From: Trypanosoma brucei gambiense DAL972
Taxonomy: Eukaryota; Euglenozoa; Kinetoplastea; Trypanosomatida; Trypanosomatidae
DNA length: 64,000 nucleotides
Assembly: GCF_000210295.1 (NCBI RefSeq)
Contig: NC_026736.1
Location: forward strand, 956,022-1,020,021
Direction of reading: 5' to 3'
Made by a program: the position numbers and the translations under genes
Part shown: in pieces, positions 56,501 through 64,000 of the stretch
Layout of the letters: the number at the start of each line of letters is the position of its first letter
Numbering within the stretch: the first letter of the stretch is position 1
Notes under the pieces: generated by a model
Told to the model about the DNA's origin: nothing
The model's database searches: none
The model's input: only the letters and a program-made list of their open reading frames with translations

Positions 56501-57483
56501 TTGTATGGAGGATCCCTTCGATGTGAGGATGTAACGAGCGCATCTGTTAGGTTGTGCAGGTGCTCTACGAGCTCCGTGCCGAGATCCACGTTGCCGGCCT
56601 CTCCAGCGATGGCGATTCCCTCAAGCGCACCGAGTGCAATGGAGTTGTCTACGCACTCGTCTGCATTTGAGGGAATGCATTGAACGAGGAGTGGATCGAC
56701 GACATGCGCCCCAAAACCCACCAAACCTTCCCTACTCAACTCGACACTACCATCACCAACATCCTTGCCAGCACAAGTAGACGTGGTACAACCCGCCTTC
56801 TCCCTTTCCAACCCTCCGCTGCCACTGCTTGCATGCCGAAGGTGGATGCCACATGCAACAAGAGAAGAGACAAACCCCCGAATGTCAACCCCCAATGAAA
56901 AAGTTGTTGTGTTGAGCTGTTGCATAAGTGAGGTGTACAAAGAAACGCACTCCAGATAGAACGATTTTGTGCGATCAAGTGGGAGTGAGCGGCACTCGAC
57001 CGCTAGAGCCACAAGCGCGATTAGCACTGGAGCATTCTTCCCAGAAATACGACCCTGTCCCGCAATCAAATCCTTCGCTTGTGACATCTCGAACAGCTGC
57101 GTTACTCGTGGGTGAAGCAACATGTAACCACTGTTGACAACCGAGAAGGCATGTGTGGTTGGCATGGCACCACCGTGCAGATGCTGGGGCATACTTACAC
57201 TTGACAAAGAGGCCAACCATGGGTCTGTACGACTTCTCCCGAACAGCACATCCGCACCCGAATAGCCCTCTTGCATGCACGGGCCCAACAATTCCTCCCT
57301 CCCGGAGACGGCGAGCGGCGCGTCGCCCCACCTCGGCCCTCCGCTACCGAGCGCAAGTGCCTGTGGCGAATTATCCGTTGCGGGGGTGTCTAGCGGTTGT
57401 CGACGCAGTTGGTAGCCAAGCACACGGGCAAAGGCGAATGCAGGAGAGTGGCTGACCCATGAGGGGAACCTGATGTCGTCCAT
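50545..57483 (-). CDS. PI4KA: Phosphatidylinositol 4-kinase alpha (type III)
   Basis: 2312 residues. Seen: about 1800 residues of mostly helical sequence; the accessory block before the kinase domain (GQHLYLPTDPNWRIVAL, then MQSAAKCPIMVEF); then the lipid-kinase domain with DDCRQDQLALQLI, catalytic loop IKDRHNGNILID (about 51018-51053) and metal-binding HIDFGFLFDLSPGG (about 50957-50998). The end, AYQ-type in relatives, is LYDRYQNYAEGIEM. Known: type III alpha PI4-kinase makes PI4P at the plasma membrane and ER within a complex with TTC7/EFR3-type partners; the shorter beta form acts at the Golgi. Length and the pre-kinase block favour alpha. The start is the first ATG after a pyrimidine tract (57694-57717 on this strand) and AG at 57679-57678. 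Last gene of the minus-strand cluster. Confidence 0.93.
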   Translation of the reverse strand: MDDIRFPSWVSHSPAFAFARVLGYQLRRQPLDTPATDNSPQALALGSGGPRWGDAPLAVSGREELLGPCMQEGYSGADVLFGRSRTDPWLASLSSVSMPQHLHGGAMPTTHAFSVVNSGYMLLHPRVTQLFEMSQAKDLIAGQGRISGKNAPVLIALVALAVECRSLPLDRTKSFYLECVSLYTSLMQQLNTTTFSLGVDIRGFVSSLVACGIHLRHASSGSGGLEREKAGCTTSTCAGKDVGDGSVELSREGLVGFGAHVVDPLLVQCIPSNADECVDNSIALGALEGIAIAGEAGNVDLGTELVEHLHNLTDALVTSSHRRDPPYKELLCYLVEALSSVHGVCYTKLRYWCLTLLRPEYILRGLQRREGIQARLVAATLRLLMGWLKETAMSISCPGDSAARSGGNGDGGTTSCCSISNFVDRREVVEAETLIEGVWAVLQDSEDKWGKVQNRSFVLYGTSLRAVVVSLLQAELERIRCYAIVNSTCQHNAHSGQQRERGNGSGDAGYVPSMEEDALRLGVIGNIVKFLLLPKSAFAAIGTAGPVVSLHQDIAEHSAKVLAFVASTDGRALSTSTHPFSVLGAKMRRIQFSNKFYGGVEQVTHELIRCILRAGNLGIATSSNVETRSRTAALCLQGLCATNAYIRALVSTEVNDAVTRNDGLQQLGDGADEAGSNVEGRLDQGPVDVSLRFSVCFEMMNRVLLSRHHSLCNPLPYESLRRYTQLLFDTVEDTLRAHTRCIELSHTNKQFPGNELQVTADAFWHLTRRCHDRVLAMVREALRDLPHNASGDAGDEWNKSPLVEAINNEGKVLRLLLHSVLRCMINCLWPGSGIIYDTNIDGGKETQNGHHMRSDMSEVALATLSLFLQPLCLLCQLLTLLPEKDVQCLKSYRDNVQRFKQLESTDSFMHHSGIQPNSMSLPLYDDSDAAQLRSYWLMLTYYGFTSKVMLLTQAEGKGAEGSSDVKQPRGGEYVLSWNQTKGVRLLASLSPQLLRMRSTDYQQVMSDIELLERHLRNYSTDSHAIKPYRKGLLQYLEDCCPGVSSVGRRLPFSELFLFHALATLEILRASCGFISTIAQYHRFEICEFDASADFRAATSCLTAAATNRYLSALKATSPDTAAKRIEADVPQLVLLYGFAVQSVRRSAKEILSKIISAFPSFVGTCQALPLVWDVIGVLEKGSAAEVELYCQSKQMLEPPAVAADPESPERRKQLSEAVSFAVHWAQLAEQGSPIALREHAERFIVEQPTYGTVEPGIGLSLALRAHNAGGLSATSKPMCERSLIRRSNAKGHVRALFRVATHGGADQLLLQHLQEAGEDLVKTFGLSKQLREQQFVTLTNALSGEIGVDDFSRGCHGGEAEDTAHRGSWTSTCTPPCSQTLSDKLHESDTLACSAAVLLTSARLGTSMHISLLQCIVQYPIRSFSSDALAKAISCWRWILFERPGLFAAPLLAEVVEGFVWTITHRVGLFDGSRPRGLDEVESGRKPQLRRDAAIYSHDYATNSPHKLLAEFLIACYVDEGGPVSFVPPVLHLLKQLALRIVKTPSRLSTKDTSFSEMTRCVLMIGLICRNLQAANECRAREGLPALTPAFSVGALRQGFYRCLMHWFQKTPPSWYFSRDRTAAEKELAALQKLMEMLDRDMQALSRSSDGFLDFASPEKSADSTLVNLTLVGSVSQRRIGEDIAGGTFTDIESLIAAERERLMSLIRLLQLLVKHEHHRLLVWLHPSDSLSTPSRDYFDAISSGEWLSHCTAASESDPAVLVALVARFPNKHVVGWAAQIVSENPEVYCNIPGAVDLYLNSVTLVNGYPALHLFRNGGLVQSLRHLHARYATRYPQVSAYALRSLLCKKCDSLTFYLPQILQILSEDPIGAVPSFLKKMCKRSQTFEHQLLWSLQAEGGGDSEHARKCSQLASEIRHSFNASRKAFHDGEFHFIDRIISLSGEMMPVERPLRKGRLRLRLPDKEFHDSIGGQHLYLPTDPNWRIVALRPDTAGAMQSAAKCPIMVEFHCVPQNCRDGENAQGEATGSDKEAVTSKLCIFKMGDDCRQDQLALQLIGLFRRVFDSIQLPSFLYPYKVVATGRDCGVIECVPRAMSRDQIGKLVEGNLSEYFVQTYGYPESVRFHRARECFIRSMASYATASFVLNIKDRHNGNILIDSYGHLVHIDFGFLFDLSPGGDINFESSPFKLTLEMAQLMGYPVNEGKGKQPSPSLAKALVDLESYNLFVDLTIRCFLAVRQYAHEICVLVELMLSSGLPCFKPKKTIHDLSWRLAMHKSEAWAADFMRKRIAESRENVRTVLYDRYQNYAEGIEM

Positions 57484-58026
57484 ATCGAAAGTGGTATAAT
57501 AAAAAGGATTTGGGGCAGCGATGCGGCGGAGGTCAGAACCACAAGAGCGAACGTACGTGCCTTCTCCCTAAATCCTTTTCCTTGTCTCTCCCCCCTACTT
57601 TTCCTATCCGAACTCCTCTTCAGCACCCACTCAGCAGCCCTAATCTTGCGATGTAGGGGGATACGTAACACTTGAAACTACAAACGACGGGGGGGGAGAA
57701 AAAGAAAAAAAAAAGCGAAAGCAAAGAGGTGACAATTTAGGACATTAGAGTGCCCATTGGGCGTCTTTAAACTCTACCAACCTGACTCATCTCCGAGGGC
57801 TCTCTGCGAACGCGCATCGTTTAAAAGCTCCCATTCCAACTCCTAACGACCCACAACATTATTTCCCAATGTGCTTCTTTGTTTCTCTCAACCTCAAAGG
57901 CGCGAACTATTCTTCGTCCACTGGACTGAGAGAAACTGGGAAAACGAAGGGACTCCGTGTTGCCCATAAGAACACTGTCCGCCGCCTGTAATCCCAACCA
58001 CTACCCACCTTTCGTTTCCCATTTCA
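57484..58026 (-). other. PI4K leader and upstream intergenic
   Basis: About 540 bases. On the minus strand a C/T tract at 57717-57694 is followed by AG at 57679-57678 and a leader of about 194 bases with no ATG before 57483. The remaining 300 or so bases (57718-58026) fit the 3' UTR of the small gene upstream. Confidence 0.6.
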
Positions 58027-58395
58027 TCACCGACTCGACATTCGCCTGAAAACTCGGGGAAGCAGCGGAACTACATTAATTACGCAGCGTTTGGTCACGT
58101 GGAGATACAGCGACAAGCAGGAGGAGGTTACCCGAATCGAAAATAGCGGCGGCTCAATGGGGCCAGTACGCACCAAAAAAGAAAAACAAACATGCCGCAG
58201 TTGGCGCAACACGTTGCACAATCTGTGAGCGTGGTACAAAAGCGAAATATTTGCGGCGATCGGTACCGACGGCATGCGCCGTAAGTAGTACTTTACCCCT
58301 TCCAAGAAGAGGGTTCGCACAATTGCCTCTGCCTTGTGCGCCCTCTCCATTTCACTGGTACCACCACTGACCCCATCAACAACATCAGGGAACAT
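58027..58395 (-). CDS. Probable small protein of 122 residues, unknown function
   Basis: Seen: the ATG at 58395 is the first on the minus strand after a pyrimidine tract (58462-58438) and AG at 58427-58426, giving a leader of about 30 bases. The sequence has balanced composition, an amphipathic stretch (AEAIVRTLFLEGVKYYLRR, about residues 22-40), LLYHAHRLCNVLRQLRH, and a Cys/Ser/Leu-rich C-terminal half ending in basic residues. No membrane segment is certain and no family is recognised. Spacing of about 300 bases on each side matches normal intergenic distances in this cluster. No competing frame on the opposite strand. It could still be a chance frame in a long UTR. Confidence 0.55.
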   Translation of the reverse strand: MFPDVVDGVSGGTSEMERAHKAEAIVRTLFLEGVKYYLRRMPSVPIAANISLLYHAHRLCNVLRQLRHVCFSFLVRTGPIEPPLFSIRVTSSCLSLYLHVTKRCVINVVPLLPRVFRRMSSR

Positions 58396-58717
58396 CGATG
58401 TTTCTTTTGCTCACGGATGTCCTCTCTGGTGGCGGTGTGGTGGGGAAGGGAAGGGAAGGAGTGGGGGATAAAAAAAGAGACGCGAAATTTGCCTTCAGAT
58501 GCGGACGGGGAAATGAACAATCCATGCAGAAGGTGAACAAGCCAACATACACATCCGTCTAGCGAACCAACCCCCTTCACCGCCGTGACTCCTCGCAACA
58601 GATGCGTGACGCGTAAATGTGCGCTACCCTGTCGAACACACACACGCACACACATATAGAAACCGATTCCCACCAAATTTGCGCTTTGCCCCCTTTCTAC
58701 ACTTTTCTGTGTGTTAT
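58396..58717 (-). other. Intergenic with splice acceptor for the small gene
   Basis: 322 bases: 3' UTR of the mitochondrial protein gene, a CA-rich run near 58637-58653, and a pyrimidine tract (minus strand, 58462-58438) with AG at 58427-58426. Confidence 0.55.
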
Positions 58718-61700
58718 CTATTCAAGTGGCGGTAGGTCAGTATAGGTTGGTGAGCGTGCAATGGCGTCCGCAAGATCCTGTTCAAACAAATTTTCCAGAG
58801 CACGTAAAGAGGCGATGTGGAGGGCTTGCGCCCTCGTAAGTGCCGCACCAAACCCCACCAATTGCACCTCGCCCTTCCTTGTTTCCCTCCTATGCCTCTG
58901 TAAGTAAATGCGGCACTGAAATCCACCACCGTTGCTCGGCTGTTGCTCGACACGCAGCCAGCGCTCATTGCGAAACTCCCGAGTAACACACCGTCGCAAA
59001 AGTGTGTAAGGCCGAGGAGGACCTGCCGACTCTGCTCGCTCAAGTTGACGCTGGAGGTCTCGCAAAACGGCTGCTGGCAACACTTCCACCACTGGTGCCG
59101 TAAGTATTTCTTCAGCAAAGGAATGAATCTCCTTGGAGTGTGCTGAAAGATACGTTAGTGCTCTTGGGAAGCTCTGCCGACATGCGAGAAGCAGCACGTC
59201 ACGCACCCCCTCGCGCTTTGACGTGGCGACCGCCCGCGCAACCGCCAAACCCCCCGCCCTCGAGAAGGAAAGAGTCACGAACCAATACCCTCCAAGCTCC
59301 CTTGCATCAATATCAACCACCTGTTGCTCCACCGTGGAAGGTGATGCTCCATCGTCCTCAATGGCAGTAGCAGTGCCGGTAGACACACCAAAGAAGGTGT
59401 TGAACATGTAGAGCGAAAGTTCACGCGAATTGGTTATGGGTGGGGGGGCGTGGCACTCATATTCTGTCCACAACTGTTCACCCTTGTCGCCAGCTAGTCG
59501 GTTCGTGGCCGCCCTCAGCGCACTACACAGCACACATGCAGCGCTCTCGCCCTCCTCACCAATACGTTCGCTGACAAGCAAGTCACCTTTCTGGCCACAT
59601 ACAGCGGCACGAAAGCGGGCACGGAATGGTCGCAGCAGGTACTCGACACTTCCATCGTTCCCCGCCTCCTCTTCAGCGCCATCCGATTCCTGCTGCTCCA
59701 AACTCCATGTGAAAGGGGCCATGCTTGGCGCTTGTTCCTCCAACAGCAGCATAACCTGGTGGACGAACGATTCCGACCCAACTCGAAACACAGAGTTGTA
59801 CACGTTTTGTGCATCCTGGTCGGGATTCACTGCGTCGCCACGGTTCAGCTTCGCGTACGCCTCAAGTTCCTTTGGAAAGTACTTTTTTGCGAGCGAATAA
59901 ACGAGGACACGTCGGGCATGTTTAACCTGCGGATACGGAGGTGACACGGCGACGACACGCCGCTGCTCTTCACCCTCCACCTGCGCCTCCATCTCCGCAA
60001 CCCACTGGGGAAGGCCCAAGTCACCTGATGCGTTGCGTAACCTCACCCTCAAGTTGTGCCACCCCAAATCTTCCTCGGCAAAGGCAGAAACAAGCGAAAA
60101 AATGTTTCCCATATGCTCCACTCGCTTTTCACGGGGAAGAGCCCGAAATTTGCTTCCACGAGCCATTGTATCTCCAGAAAGATCAATATCTGGGTGCAAC
60201 AACAGTGCATCACGGTACTGATTGGGGAAATTTTCCCTCAGTGCGTCAAGGCAAGCATTGCGCCACGCCTCACCCCTCTTCCTTGCGCGCCGCTCAATTA
60301 GAAGCTGATTCGAACGCAAACCATCATCAACTGTAAGCACTGCTGTGGCTTCGCCCGTGGCACGGTCAGTGTGATAAGTTGTCTGGTAAAAACTTCCAAT
60401 GAGCTGCGAGGTTAGGGTTCCCAGGAGTGCATAGGCATTCCATTTCCCACGGTGGTTGGTAGCCACATTGTAATTGTCATGTTTTTGAACAGCGAGGCTT
60501 AGAAGTTGCGTAGTTGGGAAGAAAACACCCCCGCCTCGTGGATCGAAGTAAACGCGACCCACCTCGGGGTACTGGTCAAGAAGGTACGTAAGCGCCTGCA
60601 CATAGCAGTCAAACTCGAGGCGATAACGACCAGGACCGCTTTGCTGCCAAACAACACACCCATCTGAGGTGAAGGAAGCGGTAAAGAAGTATCGATGCTT
60701 TCCGGGTGGCACGCCCTGATCACCGTCACCGTCCTTCGGCGCGGTAGAAATATCCCGTTCCTTGTCATCGCCAGCACCATCACCCTCAACACGCACCAAA
60801 GCAATATCCTCCGTTTTCTTTCCATATTCCCGGGAGAGGTGCTGCACCATCGCATCAAACTGCCAGCGCATCCGAACGAGGAGCGGCGAGGATGGAAGAA
60901 GCTGAGTGGCGATGTTTGCATCGGGCGAGAAAGTTAACTCAGCCCGTAGTGCCTGCAACGATGCGTTTTGATAGGCAACTAATGGTGTGGCCTGCCGCTT
61001 CACCTGGTGAACGCTTATGTTTCCCCGTGCGTCCTCCACGGTAACGGCAGCAGTAAATGTTGCCGCCCGAAGCACACGGTACTGTTCCTCTACGGGAATG
61101 GGCTCTGTTGGCTCAGCTCCCTCCCCGTGGCACGTGACCGGTGATGGTGACGATGGCGACGGAGTTTCCTGGTCATGCCTCTGGGAGTCACCTTTTTCTT
61201 TTTCCAACGAACCCTCAGTGCATTCCTCGAAACAATGGCTTTCCACAATTTTCTCCCAAGGCCGTACGAGGACCTCAACCTCACGGACGCTTTCCAACTG
61301 AACAGAAGGTGACTCCAATTCCGCACGGTAGCGATCACGCAGCATCGCCAGGCAACGCACCAACGAGTCGTTTGCGGATTGACCACGGGCCTCCGCGCTG
61401 AAGGAAAGGGAGGGCGTCATGCCCCATTCATCACGCTCATAGGCACGGCACCGCCACCTCAAATCTGCCCCTTGTTCTGATTCTTGCCCTTGCTTCCCAG
61501 AGGAGTTCCGCGGGGACTTAATAGAAAACTTAAGCACTCGGCTAAAGTGAACACACAACTCTCTCAGTTCATCGATGATTGCTTTAAGCTCCAATTGACG
61601 TGGCGATAGCGTCGGCTCTTCCTTGCCTTTACGATAGCTACCTCTTTTTTGATATCCGCGGTTACGTCCCGTACCCCGGCACCCATGCGATGAAGCGGAG

Positions 61701-62356
61701 GCCCTTTGCTGTGGGTGAATAAAAACTACGTCGCTTTCTAACGCATCATTCAGCACCGCGTGCAAAACTTCCTTTGCCTCGCCTCCGCTCGCCACCGCTA
61801 GCTCTAAGGGGAAGCCTAGCAAACGACACGTAGCGGATGCTCGGTATTCCGTGACACCACACAGTTGCTGCTCTTGCTTTGATTGTTCTGAATCAAATGA
61901 AGCACCCCCTCCTACGGGTTCGTCGTCTTCTACAACCTCTTCTTCTTCCTCACCGTGTGGAGCTGCCTTGGTTGAATTCCTCGAGTGGCGCCGCTGGCAA
62001 CGCCGGAGCACAAGTTTGGCCTGCGGGCCAAACCTTTCCCGCAACAGCGCCTCCGCTTCTGGGAGTCCACAACCACCGTTGTCCGTGCCCACTTCTTCCA
62101 CTGTTTCACCTGCAGTAAATAACTGCCGGCGCCCGTGAAGGAGGCAATCGGTCATCGGTGCCGTCACGAGTGGCAGATGAGAGCGCCTGATGGATGGGCT
62201 TCGAGTGGAAGAGCTCACAGCTGCAGGACACGTGTGGGGGGACAAGGTGCGTAACAAAGCGTAACTACGGTTCCCTGCAAAGGCCCACGAACAGATGTTG
62301 TGCGGTGTGATCAGGGGCAAGAAGGCCCTCCTCCGCACAAGCGTGCTAAAGGTCAT
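58718..62356 (-). CDS. Large mitochondrial protein with about nine dsRBD-like modules
   Basis: 1212 residues from the ATG at 62356. An in-frame ATG at 62371 would add five residues, but the first AG after the pyrimidine tract falls at 62367-62366, between the two. Seen: an N-terminus MTFSTLVRRRAFLPL fitting a mitochondrial presequence; an acidic stretch (about 135-150); a Gly/Arg/Lys/Tyr-rich basic segment (RGTGRNRGYQKRGSYRKGK); and about nine modules with three short beta strands followed by a helix of the form R-x-x-C-L/A-x-x-L-x-x-x-[YF]-P, for example GRYRLEFDCYVQALTYLLDQ, EAWRNACLDALRENFP, VKHARRVLVYSLAKKYFP and REGVRDVLLLACRQSFP. Known: beta-beta-beta-alpha with an Ala-rich C-terminal helix is the double-stranded RNA-binding fold. 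Inferred: a mitochondrial RNA-binding scaffold in RNA editing, processing or the mitoribosome. I cannot name it. Confidence 0.75.
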   Translation of the reverse strand: MTFSTLVRRRAFLPLITPHNICSWAFAGNRSYALLRTLSPHTCPAAVSSSTRSPSIRRSHLPLVTAPMTDCLLHGRRQLFTAGETVEEVGTDNGGCGLPEAEALLRERFGPQAKLVLRRCQRRHSRNSTKAAPHGEEEEEVVEDDEPVGGGASFDSEQSKQEQQLCGVTEYRASATCRLLGFPLELAVASGGEAKEVLHAVLNDALESDVVFIHPQQRASASSHGCRGTGRNRGYQKRGSYRKGKEEPTLSPRQLELKAIIDELRELCVHFSRVLKFSIKSPRNSSGKQGQESEQGADLRWRCRAYERDEWGMTPSLSFSAEARGQSANDSLVRCLAMLRDRYRAELESPSVQLESVREVEVLVRPWEKIVESHCFEECTEGSLEKEKGDSQRHDQETPSPSSPSPVTCHGEGAEPTEPIPVEEQYRVLRAATFTAAVTVEDARGNISVHQVKRQATPLVAYQNASLQALRAELTFSPDANIATQLLPSSPLLVRMRWQFDAMVQHLSREYGKKTEDIALVRVEGDGAGDDKERDISTAPKDGDGDQGVPPGKHRYFFTASFTSDGCVVWQQSGPGRYRLEFDCYVQALTYLLDQYPEVGRVYFDPRGGGVFFPTTQLLSLAVQKHDNYNVATNHRGKWNAYALLGTLTSQLIGSFYQTTYHTDRATGEATAVLTVDDGLRSNQLLIERRARKRGEAWRNACLDALRENFPNQYRDALLLHPDIDLSGDTMARGSKFRALPREKRVEHMGNIFSLVSAFAEEDLGWHNLRVRLRNASGDLGLPQWVAEMEAQVEGEEQRRVVAVSPPYPQVKHARRVLVYSLAKKYFPKELEAYAKLNRGDAVNPDQDAQNVYNSVFRVGSESFVHQVMLLLEEQAPSMAPFTWSLEQQESDGAEEEAGNDGSVEYLLRPFRARFRAAVCGQKGDLLVSERIGEEGESAACVLCSALRAATNRLAGDKGEQLWTEYECHAPPPITNSRELSLYMFNTFFGVSTGTATAIEDDGASPSTVEQQVVDIDARELGGYWFVTLSFSRAGGLAVARAVATSKREGVRDVLLLACRQSFPRALTYLSAHSKEIHSFAEEILTAPVVEVLPAAVLRDLQRQLERAESAGPPRPYTLLRRCVTREFRNERWLRVEQQPSNGGGFQCRIYLQRHRRETRKGEVQLVGFGAALTRAQALHIASLRALENLFEQDLADAIARSPTYTDLPPLE

Positions 62357-62371
62357 GGTGCACCTCTTCAT

Positions 62372-63595
62372 GTCATTGTGGGGTGGTAAAAAATAAAAAA
62401 TGAAAAAAAAAACAAAAAAGAGAGTGTGTGACAGAAGTATGGAAACATTGAATCAAAGGAATAAATTCAAGTGGACGGCACACAGAACGAGAGAGCGCCA
62501 ACCACAAAGGGTGACTAGAAATGAAAGTGTGTCTGGAACGCGACACAGCGGAACCGTAATGGGGTATTCTCAAAAAAAAAAAATAACTGGACAAACTGCC
62601 GTTAGTACAAAAATTGAGTCGTCTATGTGCCTTAGTATGCAGCGCCCTTCCCTTTCGTTTTACCCCACCTTATTCGCCCCTAAGCCCCGTTTTCTTTACC
62701 TAATTTTTTCCCCTCTATCTCTCTCTCTTTCCAATCCATCCTCTTACCACACAGTATTGTACGCTCAGTCAGCGATTACCGTGGCGCATAACTACCCCTT
62801 CCACATCTACACGCGACGGTAAATCGTACATCAACACAGAAGAACAATAAAGAACAACGACAACGAAAATAAAATGACCACGCGTGCTAAAGCCGCTGCG
62901 ACACAAATATAAACAAATATATATATATATATATATAAAGTACGGAGCTGCACCTACATACTCATGTCCTTCCTTTCATGTGTGCTGGTGTGCTGTGGCA
63001 CCTCCCATTGGGGATACGTGTGCGTTACGTTTTACTCCAAACGCCCGTGGGACGACATGCTTTAGGTGGTAACGTCACTCAGGAGGAGGCAAATAATTTT
63101 TTATTTGGCCTTCTTTTCTTTTTCACCCTCTCATTCACACACAACGCCAAGGAACGCTGTTAATCCCTTCTCTGAAAAGAGTCAGCACGCGCAGCCTACA
63201 CACAAGCATAGAGCCTACCCCCTCAATAAAAGGGAGAGGGATGGAGGAAACGAGATCACGTATTGACTGTAGCCACGAATTTCCGATGAGTTATGCCGCT
63301 GGCCTCTCATTCTTTCCTCTTCACTCTGTTTCCTCCTCCCTTTTCTCCATCTCCCCTATCTTCGTTCCCTTTGCGCACTGCCACTCCGCCATATATATAT
63401 ATATATATACATACGTGTGTGTATGCGTGCGCAAGTTCACCCACCCGCTATTCCTAACAGAGGAAAACAACACACCCCACTAATCATACCCAGTCGCCCA
63501 GCAGGCCACACTCGCATGGTCGAAAATAAATCGCGAATTAAAAATAAAAAAAGATATAAAAGAATGCATGCGTGGGGAGGGAAGGGTGCTGAATA
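62372..63595 (-). other. 1.2-kb intergenic
   Basis: On the minus strand, A/T-rich 3' UTR of the partial gene and then T-rich DNA (62423-62380) leading to the acceptor at 62367-62366. (TA)n at 62917-62938 and 63392-63410. I see no supported gene. Confidence 0.6.
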
Positions 63596-64000
63596 CTAAA
63601 TGAAGAAGCATGGAATAGCTACCTTCGACATCGCCGTTGCCCGCACAGCGGCATCTGTGACGGCTCGCGGCATATACAAATACTCGCGGAGATGCAGCAG
63701 TTCCTCAAACATCGCTTTGCTGAGATCACTGTCCAGAAACCCAAACATATTCGGGATGAAAACGGTTTCGGCCTTTAGACTATAGGCGAGCGCCAGCACT
63801 TCCTCCGCCTTCGCAGGCCCTTTGAAGGAGCTGAACATGGCGTACACACAAACAGCGGCCAGCGGGTTCAATTCTTGAGACTCGCCTTTCCCCGCTCCTC
63901 CTGGGCGCAGCCGCAATACGACAACATCTGTAATCCCACCGCCTGTTGACGGTCTGTGTACAAACGAAGAAAAACCTTCCCCCACAATGGACGTGAGGAG
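63596..64000 (-). CDS. C-terminal part of an unknown protein, runs off the window
   Basis: About 135 residues are visible and the frame stays open to the window edge, so the start lies beyond 64000; an apparent GTG at 63985 is internal. Seen: a Gly-rich early part (HRPSTGGGITDVVVLRLRPGG), then an alternating hydrophobic/helical region (AEEVLALAYSLKAETVFIPNMFGFLD), a leucine-rich helix (EELLHLREYLYMP) and the end SKVAIPCFFI. No family recognised. It looks like a folded alpha/beta domain. Its 3' end is separated from the next gene by normal intergenic DNA. Confidence 0.75.
   Translation of the reverse strand, partial: LLTSIVGEGFSSFVHRPSTGGGITDVVVLRLRPGGAGKGESQELNPLAAVCVYAMFSSFKGPAKAEEVLALAYSLKAETVFIPNMFGFLDSDLSKAMFEELLHLREYLYMPRAVTDAAVRATAMSKVAIPCFFI

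Overview
The window looks like nuclear DNA of an African trypanosome (Trypanosoma brucei group). Reasons: intron-free genes packed head to tail on one strand, a polypyrimidine tract plus AG ahead of almost every start codon (spliced-leader trans-splicing), very T- and A-rich low-complexity spacers, and gene content including two-RRM kinetoplastid RNA-binding proteins and an Aurora kinase that I recognise as probably AUK2. From memory this gene order fits T. brucei chromosome 3; no search was run. Two runs of about 100 N mark assembly gaps, both inside tandem repeats.

Layout. (1) 1-43155 is one plus-strand gene cluster: a DAG-lipase-like membrane lipase, a SEM1/DSS1-like proteasome-lid protein, a UQCC1/Cbp3-type complex III assembly factor, a carnitine acyltransferase, RNA polymerase III subunit RPC34, an Aurora kinase, three related two-RRM proteins, LTV1, a LYAR-type zinc-finger protein, a basic protein of unknown function, a mitochondrial-type zinc-finger protein and an AP-1 sigma subunit. 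The three RRM genes are separated by unusually long gene-free tracts (about 4.3, 6.9 and 2.6 kb); the middle tract holds a 39-bp tandem repeat interrupted by a gap. (2) 43156-50544 is a convergent strand-switch region. It holds a GC-rich array of about 37 units of about 70 bp, also gapped, then about 3.5 kb of GC-rich DNA with broken minus-strand coding remnants. (3) 50545-64000 is a minus-strand cluster: PI4-kinase alpha, a probable 122-residue protein, a large mitochondrial protein built from about nine dsRBD-like modules, and the 3' end of an unknown gene.

How the genes fit together. Most are housekeeping genes co-transcribed without shared function, as usual in kinetoplastids. Exceptions that look linked: LTV1 and the LYAR-like protein both belong to ribosome biogenesis, and the three RRM proteins form a local family kept similar by sequence exchange. 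Two of the three end in an H-[D/E]-P-Y motif resembling the MKT1-complex recruiting motif, so they may be post-transcriptional activators that are themselves controlled through long UTRs.

The most unusual items are the RRM trio (583 bp of exact identity between two copies with sharp edges), a 1.3-kb ATG-free leader before the middle copy, the GC-rich hairpin/G-rich 70-bp array at the convergence point, and the multi-module mitochondrial protein. Function calls rest on motifs read by eye.
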